Shown: positions 16,036 to 24,741, numbered from the stretch's first letter. The stretch: 40,525 nt of DNA from Faucicola osloensis_C (GCA_019353055.1 JABAHL010000019.1:1-40525), one strand, 5' to 3'. Notes: a model not told the origin generated them from the letters alone. Program-made: numbers and translations.

Positions 16036-17376
16036 ATGAAACATAGTAAATTAGATAAGCAAGCGCAAGAAACAGGGATGGGATTAAAAACGTCAAATCG
16101 TCGCAGTTTTTTACGCCAATTTGGTGCGCTCAGTGTGGCAGGCGCAGGTTTAGCCGTGTCAGCCTGTCAGCAAAAACCAAGCGAAAACTTACCTAACTTG
16201 CAAGCTTTGGATGGTAATCAGTCCAAAGATAGCGATAAAAACGAAAATCCTAAACATGCCGGTAGTGATGCCAATACTACCAAAAATTGTTTTGCGGATG
16301 TCAAATATGATTTTTATGGCGAACACCAAGCAGGCATTACCACGCCGTCACAGCGTAATATTTATTTTTTGGTGATGGATTTACATACCGACAAGCTCGA
16401 CGATGTCAAACAGATGTTCAAAGACTGGACGACCTATGCGGCCAATTTGACGCAAGGTAAAAACATCAAAGCCTATGAAAAAAACCCGTTTGTGCCCCCG
16501 ACCGACACAGGCGAAGCAGACAGCATGGGCGCATATGGGTTGACGTTGACCTTTGGTATTAGCCCAAGTTTTCTAAAAAAAATGGGACTTACTCATAAGC
16601 AGCCCAAAGAATTCCAAGACTTGCCTAAGTTCCCGCGCGATCAATTACGAGAAAATTTGACCGGGGGTGATATCTGTATTCAATCCTGCGCCGAAGATGC
16701 GCAAGTGGCGTTCCATGCGGTACGGCAACTGGTTCGCCAAGCGCGTTCTAATATTACCATGCGTTGGAGTCAGTCAGGTTTTGTTGGGTTTGATACCGGC
16801 AATCAAACGCCGCGTAATTTATTCGGTTTTAAAGACGGCACTGCCAACCAAAGCACCATCAAGGCTGCGGACAAAAACTTATGGGCGGATGCGCCTGATT
16901 GGATGAAAGGCGGCACTTATTTGGTCACCCGTGTCATCCAAATGCATCTTGAAACTTGGGATCGCACCTCACTTAAGGGTCAAGAAGACACCTTTGGTCG
17001 ACATCGTGATAGCGGTGCGGCGATTGGACAAAAAGGCGAATTTGACACCTTTGATGTAAATGCCAAAGACGCGCAGGGTAAAGCAGTGATACCTGAAATT
17101 TCCCACATGGGACTGGCAAAACGCACAGGCGTGGAAATGCTACGCCGTTCGTATTCTTACAGTAGCGGCATTAACCCAGCCACGGGGCAGTTTGATTCGG
17201 GGCTGCTGTTTATTTCATTTCAAAAATCGCCCGAGCAATTTATCATCATCCAAAATGCCCTAGGTCGTCTTGATAAAATGAATGAATACATCACCCACAT
17301 TGGCAGTGGGCTATTTGCTTGCTTTGGTGGTATTCCGCAAGGTGGCTATATTGGACAAGCATTATTTGAAGCTTAA
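16036..17376 (+). CDS. efeB: Dye-decolourising (DyP) heme peroxidase, EfeB-like deferrochelatase
   Basis: A 446-residue heme peroxidase exported folded by the Tat pathway: twin-arginine motif NRRSFLRQFG (Arg 22 and 23) and a hydrophobic stretch. The cleavage region reads AVSAC (Cys 44), a lipobox, so the protein may be a Tat-exported lipoprotein. The DyP signature GFKDG gives the distal Asp 267, and the proximal heme His is probably His 357 in EISHMGLAKRTG, before RRSYSY. In E. coli EfeB this enzyme oxidises Fe2+ and/or extracts iron from heme in the periplasm. It lies 79 nt after efeO and 80 nt before the permease. Length is close to the family's (about 420), with a slightly longer linker at residues 45-95. 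Confidence 0.92.
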   Translation: MKHSKLDKQAQETGMGLKTSNRRSFLRQFGALSVAGAGLAVSACQQKPSENLPNLQALDGNQSKDSDKNENPKHAGSDANTTKNCFADVKYDFYGEHQAGITTPSQRNIYFLVMDLHTDKLDDVKQMFKDWTTYAANLTQGKNIKAYEKNPFVPPTDTGEADSMGAYGLTLTFGISPSFLKKMGLTHKQPKEFQDLPKFPRDQLRENLTGGDICIQSCAEDAQVAFHAVRQLVRQARSNITMRWSQSGFVGFDTGNQTPRNLFGFKDGTANQSTIKAADKNLWADAPDWMKGGTYLVTRVIQMHLETWDRTSLKGQEDTFGRHRDSGAAIGQKGEFDTFDVNAKDAQGKAVIPEISHMGLAKRTGVEMLRRSYSYSSGINPATGQFDSGLLFISFQKSPEQFIIIQNALGRLDKMNEYITHIGSGLFACFGGIPQGGYIGQALFEA

Positions 17377-17423
17377 GGTTAATATGAGTTAAAAATAGAT
17401 GGTTCAACACACACGCTTAAAAG

Positions 17424-17447
17424 TAGACGGTTAAATAGACGGTTAAA
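17424..17447 (+). repeat. Perfect 12-bp tandem duplication before the iron permease gene
   Basis: TAGACGGTTAAA occurs twice head to tail, ending 9 nt before the ATG of efeU; a degenerate third unit (TAGATGGTT) is upstream near 17396. It occupies the place where a ribosome site should be. Confidence 0.65.
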
Positions 17448-17456
17448 AAGTTACTC

Positions 17457-19253
17457 ATGAAAAACATCACCCAAAAAACCTTGCTAAGTTTTGGTCTAGC
17501 AAGTTCGCTGCTCATCACCAGCCAAGGCTTACAAGCGCAGCAACCAACGCCTGCAAGTGCGCAGATAGCGACGCAAGCCAGTCAATCAGCCAGCAAAAAG
17601 CTGAATTTAAGCCCTATTTTTATCAAGCTATCAGACGCGATGGCGGCAATTAAAGCCAATGATATCCCAAAAGCCAAGGACACCCTTCTACAAATTCAAA
17701 CAGCCTTTGATGCAATAGATGCAACGGCAAAAAATTCCACACTTGGGCAACAGACAAGCCAAGCGATTGGGCAAGCCATCAGCAACCCCACAGAAGCCAA
17801 TTTATCAGCCGTGTCAAATGCGTTATATGCCTTTGAAAAAGAGCAAAATCCTATAGATTACAGCGCGAAGCGAAAAGAGTTTGCCAAAAAAATGGTACCG
17901 GCGTATGACAACCTTAATCAAGTCATACAACGTGCAGCAGCGACAGATGTCGAAGCGTTACGGGCGGCTTACAACCAGTTTAATGCAGTTTGGCTAGGTA
18001 ATGAGCGGGTCGTACGCAATACCAGTATGGGGCATTACGGCAAAATCGAAACATCCATGGCGCTGATGCGAGTGGCGATTGAAACCAAACCCATCAACAT
18101 GGCGCAAATAAAAACCCAATCTGCCGCCCTAAAAGACGCCATCGACAGTTATAACAAGGGTGACGTAGCCGCTGTACAAACCACACAAACCGTCACCTTG
18201 GCGGATAGTATCCAGTTACTGCGCGATGGTTTACAAGCGTTTAAAACAAAAGACGCAGCGACTGGTCAAGCCAAGTTAGGCGAGTTTATTAGTATTTGGC
18301 CAACGGTCGAAGGCGATGTCAGCACGCGTAACCCCAGCCTATATAATCGAGTGGAAAGCCAAATTCCGCTAGCCATGGCAAAGGGGCAAGACCCTAAACA
18401 GCAGCAAACACTGCAATCGATTATCAATGAATTGGCGGCAATCAATCCAACAGCCCAATATACCGCGGTTGACTCGATGCTGATTTTGCTTCGAGAAGGG
18501 TTGGAAGCCTTATTGATTGTCATCTCGCTGTTATCGGCTTTAACCGCTGCCAAACAAGTCAAAGCCAAAAAATGGGTGTATGCTGGTGTCGGTTTTGGCT
18601 TACTTGCCAGTATCGCAGGCGCGATGGCATTACAGCTATTATTCCCTGCGGTGACTTCTGCCGCCAATCGTGAGATGTTTGAAGGGGTGATAGGCATCGT
18701 TGCGGTCATTATGATGATTGGCATTGGCGCGTGGCTACATAGCAAATCATCCGTCCAATCATGGAACGCTTATATCAAGCGTCATATGGGACAAGCCATG
18801 ACGGCAGGTAGCTTTGCGTCGTTATTTGGATTGAGCTTTTTATCCGTTTTTCGAGAAGGCGCAGAGACCATATTGTTTTATGTCGGTATATTACCCAATA
18901 TCAGTATGAGTAATTTTTTAACCGGGATTGGTTTGGCGCTTGTAGCACTGGCAGCAGTGACTTGGGTGATGCTAAGAACCTCGGTGAAATTACCGATTCC
19001 ACAGTTGTTTAAAGTCTTAACTTGGGTGATTTACCTACTGGGCTTTAAGATTTTAGGCGTTAGTTTGCATGCGCTGCAATTGACAGGGTATCTACCGATG
19101 GCCGCCATGAGCCGCTTGCCAGCGATTGAATGGCTAGGATTTTACCCGACGCTACAGACATTTTTGGCACAAATCGGCTATATTATTATTATAATCGCCA
19201 TCAATCTTTGGATGAAAAACCATCAACGTCAGCAAACGGCTGCGTTGGCATAA
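17457..19253 (+). CDS. efeU: FTR1-family iron permease with N-terminal periplasmic domain, EfeU-like
   Basis: A 598-residue protein. It has a signal peptide (basic start, LLSFGLASSLLI, AxA near residue 28), then about 300 residues of soluble, mostly helical periplasmic sequence, then a C-terminal FTR1 membrane domain of about seven segments. The two iron-binding motifs are REGLE (residues 346-350) and REGAE (466-470), each in a membrane helix, matching the RExxE pair of FTR1/EfeU. E. coli EfeU is only about 276 residues and has no such N-terminal domain; the long form is known in other bacteria. The permease should import Fe3+ produced by the EfeB peroxidase. No good Shine-Dalgarno is seen before the ATG. 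Confidence 0.9.
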   Translation: MKNITQKTLLSFGLASSLLITSQGLQAQQPTPASAQIATQASQSASKKLNLSPIFIKLSDAMAAIKANDIPKAKDTLLQIQTAFDAIDATAKNSTLGQQTSQAIGQAISNPTEANLSAVSNALYAFEKEQNPIDYSAKRKEFAKKMVPAYDNLNQVIQRAAATDVEALRAAYNQFNAVWLGNERVVRNTSMGHYGKIETSMALMRVAIETKPINMAQIKTQSAALKDAIDSYNKGDVAAVQTTQTVTLADSIQLLRDGLQAFKTKDAATGQAKLGEFISIWPTVEGDVSTRNPSLYNRVESQIPLAMAKGQDPKQQQTLQSIINELAAINPTAQYTAVDSMLILLREGLEALLIVISLLSALTAAKQVKAKKWVYAGVGFGLLASIAGAMALQLLFPAVTSAANREMFEGVIGIVAVIMMIGIGAWLHSKSSVQSWNAYIKRHMGQAMTAGSFASLFGLSFLSVFREGAETILFYVGILPNISMSNFLTGIGLALVALAAVTWVMLRTSVKLPIPQLFKVLTWVIYLLGFKILGVSLHALQLTGYLPMAAMSRLPAIEWLGFYPTLQTFLAQIGYIIIIIAINLWMKNHQRQQTAALA

Positions 19254-19280
19254 CTTTTCACCAAAGAATATCAACGCCAT

Positions 19281-19311
19281 AAAAAAATGGGTAAAACTTG
19301 TTTACCCATTT
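19281..19311 (-). terminator. Terminator between efeU and rsfS
   Basis: An 11-bp perfect stem AAATGGGTAAA/TTTACCCATTT with a 5-nt loop. The A-run on the plus strand gives a U-run for minus-strand transcripts, so it mainly serves rsfS; it could also slow plus-strand readthrough from efeU. Confidence 0.7.
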
Positions 19312-19385
19312 GGTTGTAGCGTCTAGTGCATAACGCATAGTTTGTATACCATAGTATAGACCAAACTAAGCTATAGACTATTATA

Positions 19386-19787
19386 CTACGCCGTTTTTTC
19401 CATACGCTCGCGCTGCGCTTGACCTTGCCATAAGCCTTCTAGGTCATAAAACGTGCGGGCTTGTGGCATCATCACATGCACCACCACAGCGCCCAAATCA
19501 ATCAAGGTCCAATCACTGGTGCCTTGGCCTTCTACACCAATCGGATTAAATCCTGCTTGCTTCGCTTTCATCGCGACATGGTCGGCAACCGCTTTAAGGT
19601 GGCGGGTAGATGTCCCTTCGGCAATCACGATACGCTCCATGACTTCAGTCATATCAGCAACATCGAGTACGGTAATGTTTTTAGCTTTTAAATCATCCAA
19701 GGCATCTTGAACGATGTCAAGGCAAGTGGTTAACTGTTGGTGGGCGGGGTGTTGATTGACTAAACTAGCAAATTGGTTATCGGTCAT
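19386..19787 (-). CDS. rsfS: Ribosomal silencing factor RsfS
   Basis: A 133-residue member of the RsfS (YbeB/Iojap) family, which binds ribosomal protein uL14 and blocks subunit joining when nutrients are short. Core motifs: IVQDALDDLKAKNITVLDV, then IVIAEGTSTRHLKAVADHV, and the conserved GQGTSDWTLIDLGAVVVHVM followed by ARTFYDLEGLW. The N-terminus is about 20 residues longer than in E. coli. It lies downstream of nadD on the same strand, the usual gene order, with 143 nt between. Confidence 0.95.
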   Translation of the reverse strand: MTDNQFASLVNQHPAHQQLTTCLDIVQDALDDLKAKNITVLDVADMTEVMERIVIAEGTSTRHLKAVADHVAMKAKQAGFNPIGVEGQGTSDWTLIDLGAVVVHVMMPQARTFYDLEGLWQGQAQRERMEKTA

Positions 19788-19930
19788 AAATGCGTGAATT
19801 CCATGAATTGGGTCATAATGATTGGGTTATAAGGGTAGCTTAAAATAGGATCATGACAATCCTAAAAAAGTGCGCTATTTTAACAAAAATCTAACGAACA
19901 GGTTATCAAGAAATGTAAATCAATATTAGG

Positions 19931-20695
19931 CTAAGCGTGTGGGGCATATAACTGATGCTCAACAATATACCGATAAACTTGACTCGGTAAACTTAGCCGC
20001 GCTTGCTGTCGTTGCTCAGCTTCTGTGCCGTATATCCAAGCTCTGATATCACGACTGGCGATATCAGGCACGACAAACTTATCAATATAAATATGGTTGG
20101 TGGTTTGATTTATCAAGTCTTTTGGCGAATGAATGATAAAAGGCACTAATCGATTATCAATAGTTAGCCTAGCAGTCTTATCTGTATTTGCTAAAGCATT
20201 TTGGTTCAAATTTTTGTTTAAAGTGGGGCTTAAATTGCGGTTTAAAGTGGGGCTAAGGCTGCCCAAGGCGGGACGGGGTAGCACCCATAGATTGGTCAAC
20301 GAAAGTAGATCAAAGCCGCGATACCATTTATCAAGTTGTTCAACACTGTCTTGTCCGAGGACAAAAATTAGTAGGTCATTGGGGTAACGCTGTTTAAATT
20401 CACTCAAGGTATGAAAGCTATACACAGGCGGCTGACACTGCAGCTCAGTCTCATCAATCGACAAAAAAGGCACATCGTCAATCGCAAGCGCAAGCATCTC
20501 AAGGCGTTGCTGGTTGGAAGTTGGCTGGGTTTTTAAGGGCGAACCTGCCGTCGGCAATAATTTGGCGATGATATCAACATTGGGGAAAGCGCGCATGAGC
20601 TCATGGTATACATGCGCAATCATCTGTAAATGCGCCAAATGTATCGGATCAAATGAGCCACCCAACCAGACACGAATACAGCGAGGCATTGTCAT
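19931..20695 (-). CDS. nadD: Nicotinate-nucleotide adenylyltransferase, with repeat-derived insertion
   Basis: A 254-residue enzyme of NAD synthesis that joins ATP and nicotinate mononucleotide. The nucleotidyltransferase motif GGSFDPIHLAHL is near the start (His 19 and His 22), FVLGQDSVEQLDKW is in the middle, and the C-terminal ISSTxIR-type motif appears as IASRDIRAWI. Between the WVLPRP segment and the C-terminal third there is an insertion of about 40 residues (region LGSLSPTLNRN to TARLTID) made of near-repeats LSPTLNRN, LSPTLNKN, LNQN; it is encoded by a 24-bp tandem repeat. Other NadD proteins (about 215 residues) lack it. A TTG start at 20725 is possible; ATG 20695 or 20689 is preferred. 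Confidence 0.9.
   Translation of the reverse strand: MTMPRCIRVWLGGSFDPIHLAHLQMIAHVYHELMRAFPNVDIIAKLLPTAGSPLKTQPTSNQQRLEMLALAIDDVPFLSIDETELQCQPPVYSFHTLSEFKQRYPNDLLIFVLGQDSVEQLDKWYRGFDLLSLTNLWVLPRPALGSLSPTLNRNLSPTLNKNLNQNALANTDKTARLTIDNRLVPFIIHSPKDLINQTTNHIYIDKFVVPDIASRDIRAWIYGTEAEQRQQARLSLPSQVYRYIVEHQLYAPHA
20216..20254 (-). repeat. 24-bp-period direct repeat inside nadD
   Basis: The 15-bp word GTTTAAAGTGGGGCT (plus strand) occurs at 20216 and 20240. It encodes the repeated LSPTLN peptide in the NadD insertion. Confidence 0.8.
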
Positions 20696-20725
20696 AACCA
20701 CACGCCTGATACCAAGTTGGGGCAA

Positions 20726-20948
20726 AGAAAACTAAAATCCTTCATCATCACTACAGCATCTTACAGTTGTTTTAGCGGTTCATCGGTTGGCACATTGCGC
20801 ACAAAAATTACTTTGTGCAGAATTTTACCATAAAGCAATTTTTGGGCATAACAGATTGTGGTGCACTAGCCTAGTTAAAATAACCTAGCATTGCATTCAA
20901 ATTGCATTCAAGCCGATATCCTGTGTGACAGGTAATGGTGATAGACAA
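20726..20948. other. Intergenic region upstream of nadD
   Basis: Holds the nadD promoter (minus strand) but no consensus pair stands out. A short direct repeat GCATTCAAATTGCATTCAA lies near 20891-20909. No gene or RNA is evident. Confidence 0.4.
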
Positions 20949-20949
20949 C

Positions 20950-20980
20950 AAAAAGGTGAGTGTCAAACTCACCTTTTTTT
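20950..20980 (-). terminator. Terminator after pta
   Basis: AAAAAGGTGAGT pairs with ACTCACCTTTTT around GTCAA; both flanks are A/T runs, so it is bidirectional in form and sits 12 nt past the pta stop. Confidence 0.85.
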
Positions 20981-20992
20981 AAACATAAACGC

Positions 20993-23152
20993 TTAAAACT
21001 CACTGCTATCGGCTTGCACGGCTGTGAGCGCAATGGTATAGACAATATCTTCAACCGAGGCGCCACGCGACAAGTCATTCACAGGCTTATTTAAGCCTTG
21101 CAGCATAGGACCGACGCTCACCACGTTAGCAGAGCGCTGCACCGCTTTATAGGTGGTATTGCCAGTGTTTAAATCTGGGAAGATAAACACATTGGCTTGA
21201 CCTGCCACCAGCGAGTTTGGCGCTTTGGATTTTGCCACGCTTGCGACACTGGCTGCGTCATATTGTAACGGACCGTCAATGAGTAAACTAGCCATGCCCA
21301 TCTCAGGCGCTTTGGCTTTGGCGATTTCGGTGGCTTGACGCACTTTATCCACGTCTGCGCCTTCACCTGATGAACCTGTCGAGTAACTAATCATGGCAAC
21401 TTTGGGTTCGATACCAAACGCTTTGGCAGATTGGGCGGATTGTAGGGCAATTTCAGCCAACTGTTCTGCGGTAGGGTCTGGGTTGATGGCACAGTCACCA
21501 TATACCACCACTTGCTCAGGCAGGAGCATAAAGAAAATCGACGATACCAGCGAGTACTGCGGCGCTGTTTTAATTAACTGAAAAGCCGGGCGGACAGTAT
21601 TGGCGGTGGTATGCACGGCGCCAGATACCAGACCATCGACTTCACCCAAGTGCAGCATCATCGTACCCAGCACGACGGTGTCTTTGAGCTGTTCATGGGC
21701 TTGTAGTTCATCGAGTTTGCCTTTACGGCGCTCAACCATGGGTTTGACGTACTTGTCAATCAAGCTTTCTGGGTCAAGAATCTGCAGGCCTTCAGGTAGG
21801 GTGAGCCCCAAGTTCTTGGCAACCTCTTCGACTTCACTGCGTTTGGCAAGTAAGATACAATGGGCAATACCACGAGTCTGACAGATGACCGCCGCTTCAA
21901 CGGTACGGGGCTCATTGCCTTCAGGGAGTACGATGGTTTTTTTGGCAGCTTGGGCTTTTTTGACCAAGGTATGACGAAAAGCCGAAGGCGAGAGTTTGCG
22001 GTTGTTGTTGCCTTGACTAAAAGTGGCTTTGATCCAGTCCAAATCCAAATGCGCGGCGACAAAATCGGTGACTTCACTGGCGCGAGTGGTGTCATCTGCG
22101 GGGATTTCATGGCTGATATGGTTAAGTTTGGTGACGGTATCAAAGCTGTCAGTGTCAACCAGCATCACAGGAATCCCCGTCTTTAGCGCGGGGCGACACA
22201 GATTGATAATTTTTTGGTTTGGCATGATACCACCTGTCAGAATAAGACCTGCTAGCGGTACACCATTCATGGTACTAAGCGCAGTAGCCAAAATCAAATC
22301 GTCACGGTCGCCTGCCGTCACCAGTAAGTTGCCACGGGTGAAAGAATCTTCAATGTTGGCAACGGTACGCGCAACCAGTAAAGTATTAAGCACACGGCGG
22401 TTCTTGGCATCACCTTCATTGAGCCATTTGGCATCAAGTTCACGAGCCACGTCCCAGGTACGGGGGACACTTAAGGTGTTGCTAAAAGGTACCACGCCAA
22501 TCAAGCGAAATTTATCGGAGTCAAAATAAGGCGAGTGGGATTTAATCGCCTGTAACTGCTCAGCTGCCAAATCAACTTTGGCTTTACCCGGCGCGACGGG
22601 TGTTTCATCATAATGATTGTCCACGTTTTTGACGCGCATCAAAATCGTGCCTAACGTGCGCTCGCTTGCCATGCCGCCAAAATCACGGGCAAAAATATCT
22701 AGCTTGTCTACCAAACTATCAGGGTTTGCAATATCGCCACTACTGACCAAGATGACTTTGGCATCTAGCGCGTTGACGATGGCTAAATTCACCAATTCTG
22801 CATAACTTGAATCATTGTCGGCAGCCAGACCCTCACAGACGATAACGTCATATTGCTCAGCCAATGTTTGGTGCTTGGCAACCACTTCTTCCATCAAGTC
22901 ATCTAACTGACCATCCCCAATCACGCGCTCTAAGCGGCTACGGTCAATGGATGTTGGTGGGTTTAAGTTAAAGGCATGTTTTGCAAGCACACTTGAGCTG
23001 TCATCACTCTCATGATTGGCAGTGGTATTTTGGCTAAAAGGTTTTAAAAATCCTGCTTTTAGCCCGATATAATCGAGCGCACGGATAAAACCCAAACAAG
23101 CTGAGGTCAAGCCAATGCCACTACTGGTAGGCACAAATAAAATAGTTTGCAT
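20993..23152 (-). CDS. pta: Phosphate acetyltransferase
   Basis: A 719-residue long-form Pta. It interconverts acetyl-CoA plus phosphate with acetyl phosphate plus CoA. The N-terminal third (from TILFVPTSSGIGLTSA) resembles the P-loop/BioD-like regulatory domain, the middle is a DRTGG-type domain (GDRDDLILATALSTMNG, residues about 235-360), and the C-terminal 330 residues are the catalytic PTA domain with KKTIVLPEGNEPRTV, LVSGAVHTTANTVRPA, SYSTGSSGEG and VFPDLNTGN-type (here FIFPDLNTGNTTYK). It follows ackA by 64 nt with a hairpin between. Together they form the acetate overflow and acetyl-phosphate pathway. Confidence 0.97.
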   Translation of the reverse strand: MQTILFVPTSSGIGLTSACLGFIRALDYIGLKAGFLKPFSQNTTANHESDDSSSVLAKHAFNLNPPTSIDRSRLERVIGDGQLDDLMEEVVAKHQTLAEQYDVIVCEGLAADNDSSYAELVNLAIVNALDAKVILVSSGDIANPDSLVDKLDIFARDFGGMASERTLGTILMRVKNVDNHYDETPVAPGKAKVDLAAEQLQAIKSHSPYFDSDKFRLIGVVPFSNTLSVPRTWDVARELDAKWLNEGDAKNRRVLNTLLVARTVANIEDSFTRGNLLVTAGDRDDLILATALSTMNGVPLAGLILTGGIMPNQKIINLCRPALKTGIPVMLVDTDSFDTVTKLNHISHEIPADDTTRASEVTDFVAAHLDLDWIKATFSQGNNNRKLSPSAFRHTLVKKAQAAKKTIVLPEGNEPRTVEAAVICQTRGIAHCILLAKRSEVEEVAKNLGLTLPEGLQILDPESLIDKYVKPMVERRKGKLDELQAHEQLKDTVVLGTMMLHLGEVDGLVSGAVHTTANTVRPAFQLIKTAPQYSLVSSIFFMLLPEQVVVYGDCAINPDPTAEQLAEIALQSAQSAKAFGIEPKVAMISYSTGSSGEGADVDKVRQATEIAKAKAPEMGMASLLIDGPLQYDAASVASVAKSKAPNSLVAGQANVFIFPDLNTGNTTYKAVQRSANVVSVGPMLQGLNKPVNDLSRGASVEDIVYTIALTAVQADSSEF

Positions 23153-23183
23153 GATAGTTCCTATTTGTTGTTTTATTCAAACT

Positions 23184-23208
23184 AAAAACCCTGATGAGGC
23201 ATCAGGGT
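23184..23208 (-). terminator. Hairpin terminator between ackA and pta
   Basis: A perfect 9-bp stem ACCCTGATG/CATCAGGGT with a 3-nt loop; on the minus strand it runs into five U. Since it lies inside the ackA-pta unit it is probably an attenuating, partial terminator. Confidence 0.75.
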
Positions 23209-23216
23209 GAGAGGGT

Positions 23217-24392
23217 TTATAAACCTAAGACTTCTTTGGTTTCTTTGGCGATTTGGTATTCTTCATCAGTCGGAATCACCCACAATTGCAGTAGGCTATC
23301 GGCTTGGTGGAAGCTACCTTCGGCACCGCGAGAGAGCTCGGCATTTTTGTCAAGATTCGCTTTGATGCCAAAATGCGGCAAGTTTTGTAAAATTTTTTGG
23401 CGAATTGAGGCGCTGTTTTCACCGATACCCCCGGTAAATACCAAGCCAGTGAAGGTCGGTAACGCACAGCTGAGTGAAGCGATATAACGGGCTGCTTTAT
23501 AACAGAAAATTTCGATGGCAAGTTTGGCATCTTCGTTGCCTTCGTTGGCGGCTTGCTCGACTGTGCGCATGTCGCTTGAGATACCTGAAATGCCCAACAA
23601 CCCGCTTTGTTTATTCAAAATCGTATCAATTTGGTCAAGGCTATAGCCCAAAATACGGTGTAAGTGAATATGTAAACTTGGGTCAACATCACCACTGCGC
23701 GTACCCATGACCACACCTTCCAGCGGAGTCAAACCCATGCTGGTGTCCAGACTTTTGCCATCATACACGGCGGTTAACGAGCAACCATTGCCCAAATGCA
23801 CGGTAATCCAACCATTGGCTTGGTCATGAGGGGCTAGGCTGTCAGCGCGGTGGCTGACATAGGCGTGCGAGCTACCATGAAAGCCATAGCGACGGATATA
23901 ATGCTCATTGTACAAATCTTTTGGAATCGCATAGCGGTAAGCTTTGGCGGGCATGGTTTGGTGAAAGGCGGTATCAAACACGACCACTTGCGGTAAATCT
24001 GGGTAGATTTTTTCCACCGCTTCAATACCTAAGGCATGGGCGGGGTTATGTAGGGGCGCCAATACTTTTAGCCGTTTGACTTCCGCCAAGACATGATCAT
24101 TGACTTTTTCAGCATGAGAAAACTCACGTCCCCCATGCACCACACGGTGACCCACGGCAACGGGATTGTAAGCGGCTAATAAACCTAATATTTTTTGCAG
24201 CGCCCATTGGTGATTGGCGCCTGCCAAAGAGATTTCGACTTTTTCCCCATTGAGGTCGGTGTGTTTGATACGTGCTGTATCTAAACCTAGGTTTTCCGCA
24301 AGACCGGCAACGCGCTCGCTGCTGTCATTGCTTAATAACGCGTATTTGATTGATGAAGACCCACAATTAAGTACTAAGATCGGATTTTGCAT
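23217..24392 (-). CDS. ackA: Acetate kinase
   Basis: A 391-residue cytosolic kinase of the ASKHA fold that makes ATP and acetate from acetyl phosphate, or the reverse. It opens PILVLNCGSSSIKYAL and contains VGHRVVHGG, FDTAFHQTMP, YGFHGSSHAYV, HLGNGCSLTAV, MGLTPLEGVVMGTRSGD and FTGGIGENS, all diagnostic. An upstream in-frame ATG at 24434 would add 14 residues, but AAAGGA lies 6 nt before the ATG at 24392. Transcribed ahead of pta. Confidence 0.97.
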   Translation of the reverse strand: MQNPILVLNCGSSSIKYALLSNDSSERVAGLAENLGLDTARIKHTDLNGEKVEISLAGANHQWALQKILGLLAAYNPVAVGHRVVHGGREFSHAEKVNDHVLAEVKRLKVLAPLHNPAHALGIEAVEKIYPDLPQVVVFDTAFHQTMPAKAYRYAIPKDLYNEHYIRRYGFHGSSHAYVSHRADSLAPHDQANGWITVHLGNGCSLTAVYDGKSLDTSMGLTPLEGVVMGTRSGDVDPSLHIHLHRILGYSLDQIDTILNKQSGLLGISGISSDMRTVEQAANEGNEDAKLAIEIFCYKAARYIASLSCALPTFTGLVFTGGIGENSASIRQKILQNLPHFGIKANLDKNAELSRGAEGSFHQADSLLQLWVIPTDEEYQIAKETKEVLGL

Positions 24393-24627
24393 GGCTGTTC
24401 CTTTAGACAAGATCTTGTGCATTCCTTGCATCAAGCGCCTTCCTAACTGGATTAAATTTTAAGCTATCCTTGTCTTAAGTAATTTATTGTAAATTAAAAA
24501 AATTGTATTGTGGTAATTTTTTGCCAAATTTTTGTTGTCATCACGATAGCGAAAAAGCATACCACAACAACGATAGTTTCAACAAAATGAAAATTTAACA
24601 AAAATCATCGATTTAACGCTCATCTTT

Positions 24628-24651
24628 AATAAGGTGAGAAATAAGGTGAGA
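24628..24651 (+). repeat. Perfect 12-bp tandem duplication
   Basis: AATAAGGTGAGA is present twice head to tail, ending 3 nt before the -35 of the lptM promoter. Confidence 0.7.
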
Positions 24652-24654
24652 TAA

Positions 24655-24684
24655 TTGCTTATAAAACGCAAAAACAGCTACAAT
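24655..24684 (+). promoter_or_regulatory. Sigma-70-like promoter for lptM-lysA
   Basis: TTGCTT (24655-24660), an 18-nt spacer and TACAAT (24679-24684). It would start transcription near 24691, about 50 nt before the lptM ATG. Confidence 0.5.
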
Positions 24685-24741
24685 AACCCCATCGCAAATT
24701 TTATTTTTACACTTATTTTATTCTTAAAATTAAGGGCGCTC

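Larger units (their letters stand above)
24393..24741. other. Divergent intergenic region (ackA / lptM)
   Basis: This 349-nt, very AT-rich region contains no gene. It holds the ackA ribosome site at its left edge, a perfect 12-bp tandem duplication at 24628-24651 and a sigma-70-like promoter for lptM at 24655-24684. No FNR-type (TTGAT-N4-ATCAA) site was seen near ackA. Confidence 0.5.

Noticed and set aside
18266..18745. 159-codon minus-strand frame within the iron permease gene
   Set aside because: Fully inside a clear FTR1 gene; explained by codon bias of the real frame.
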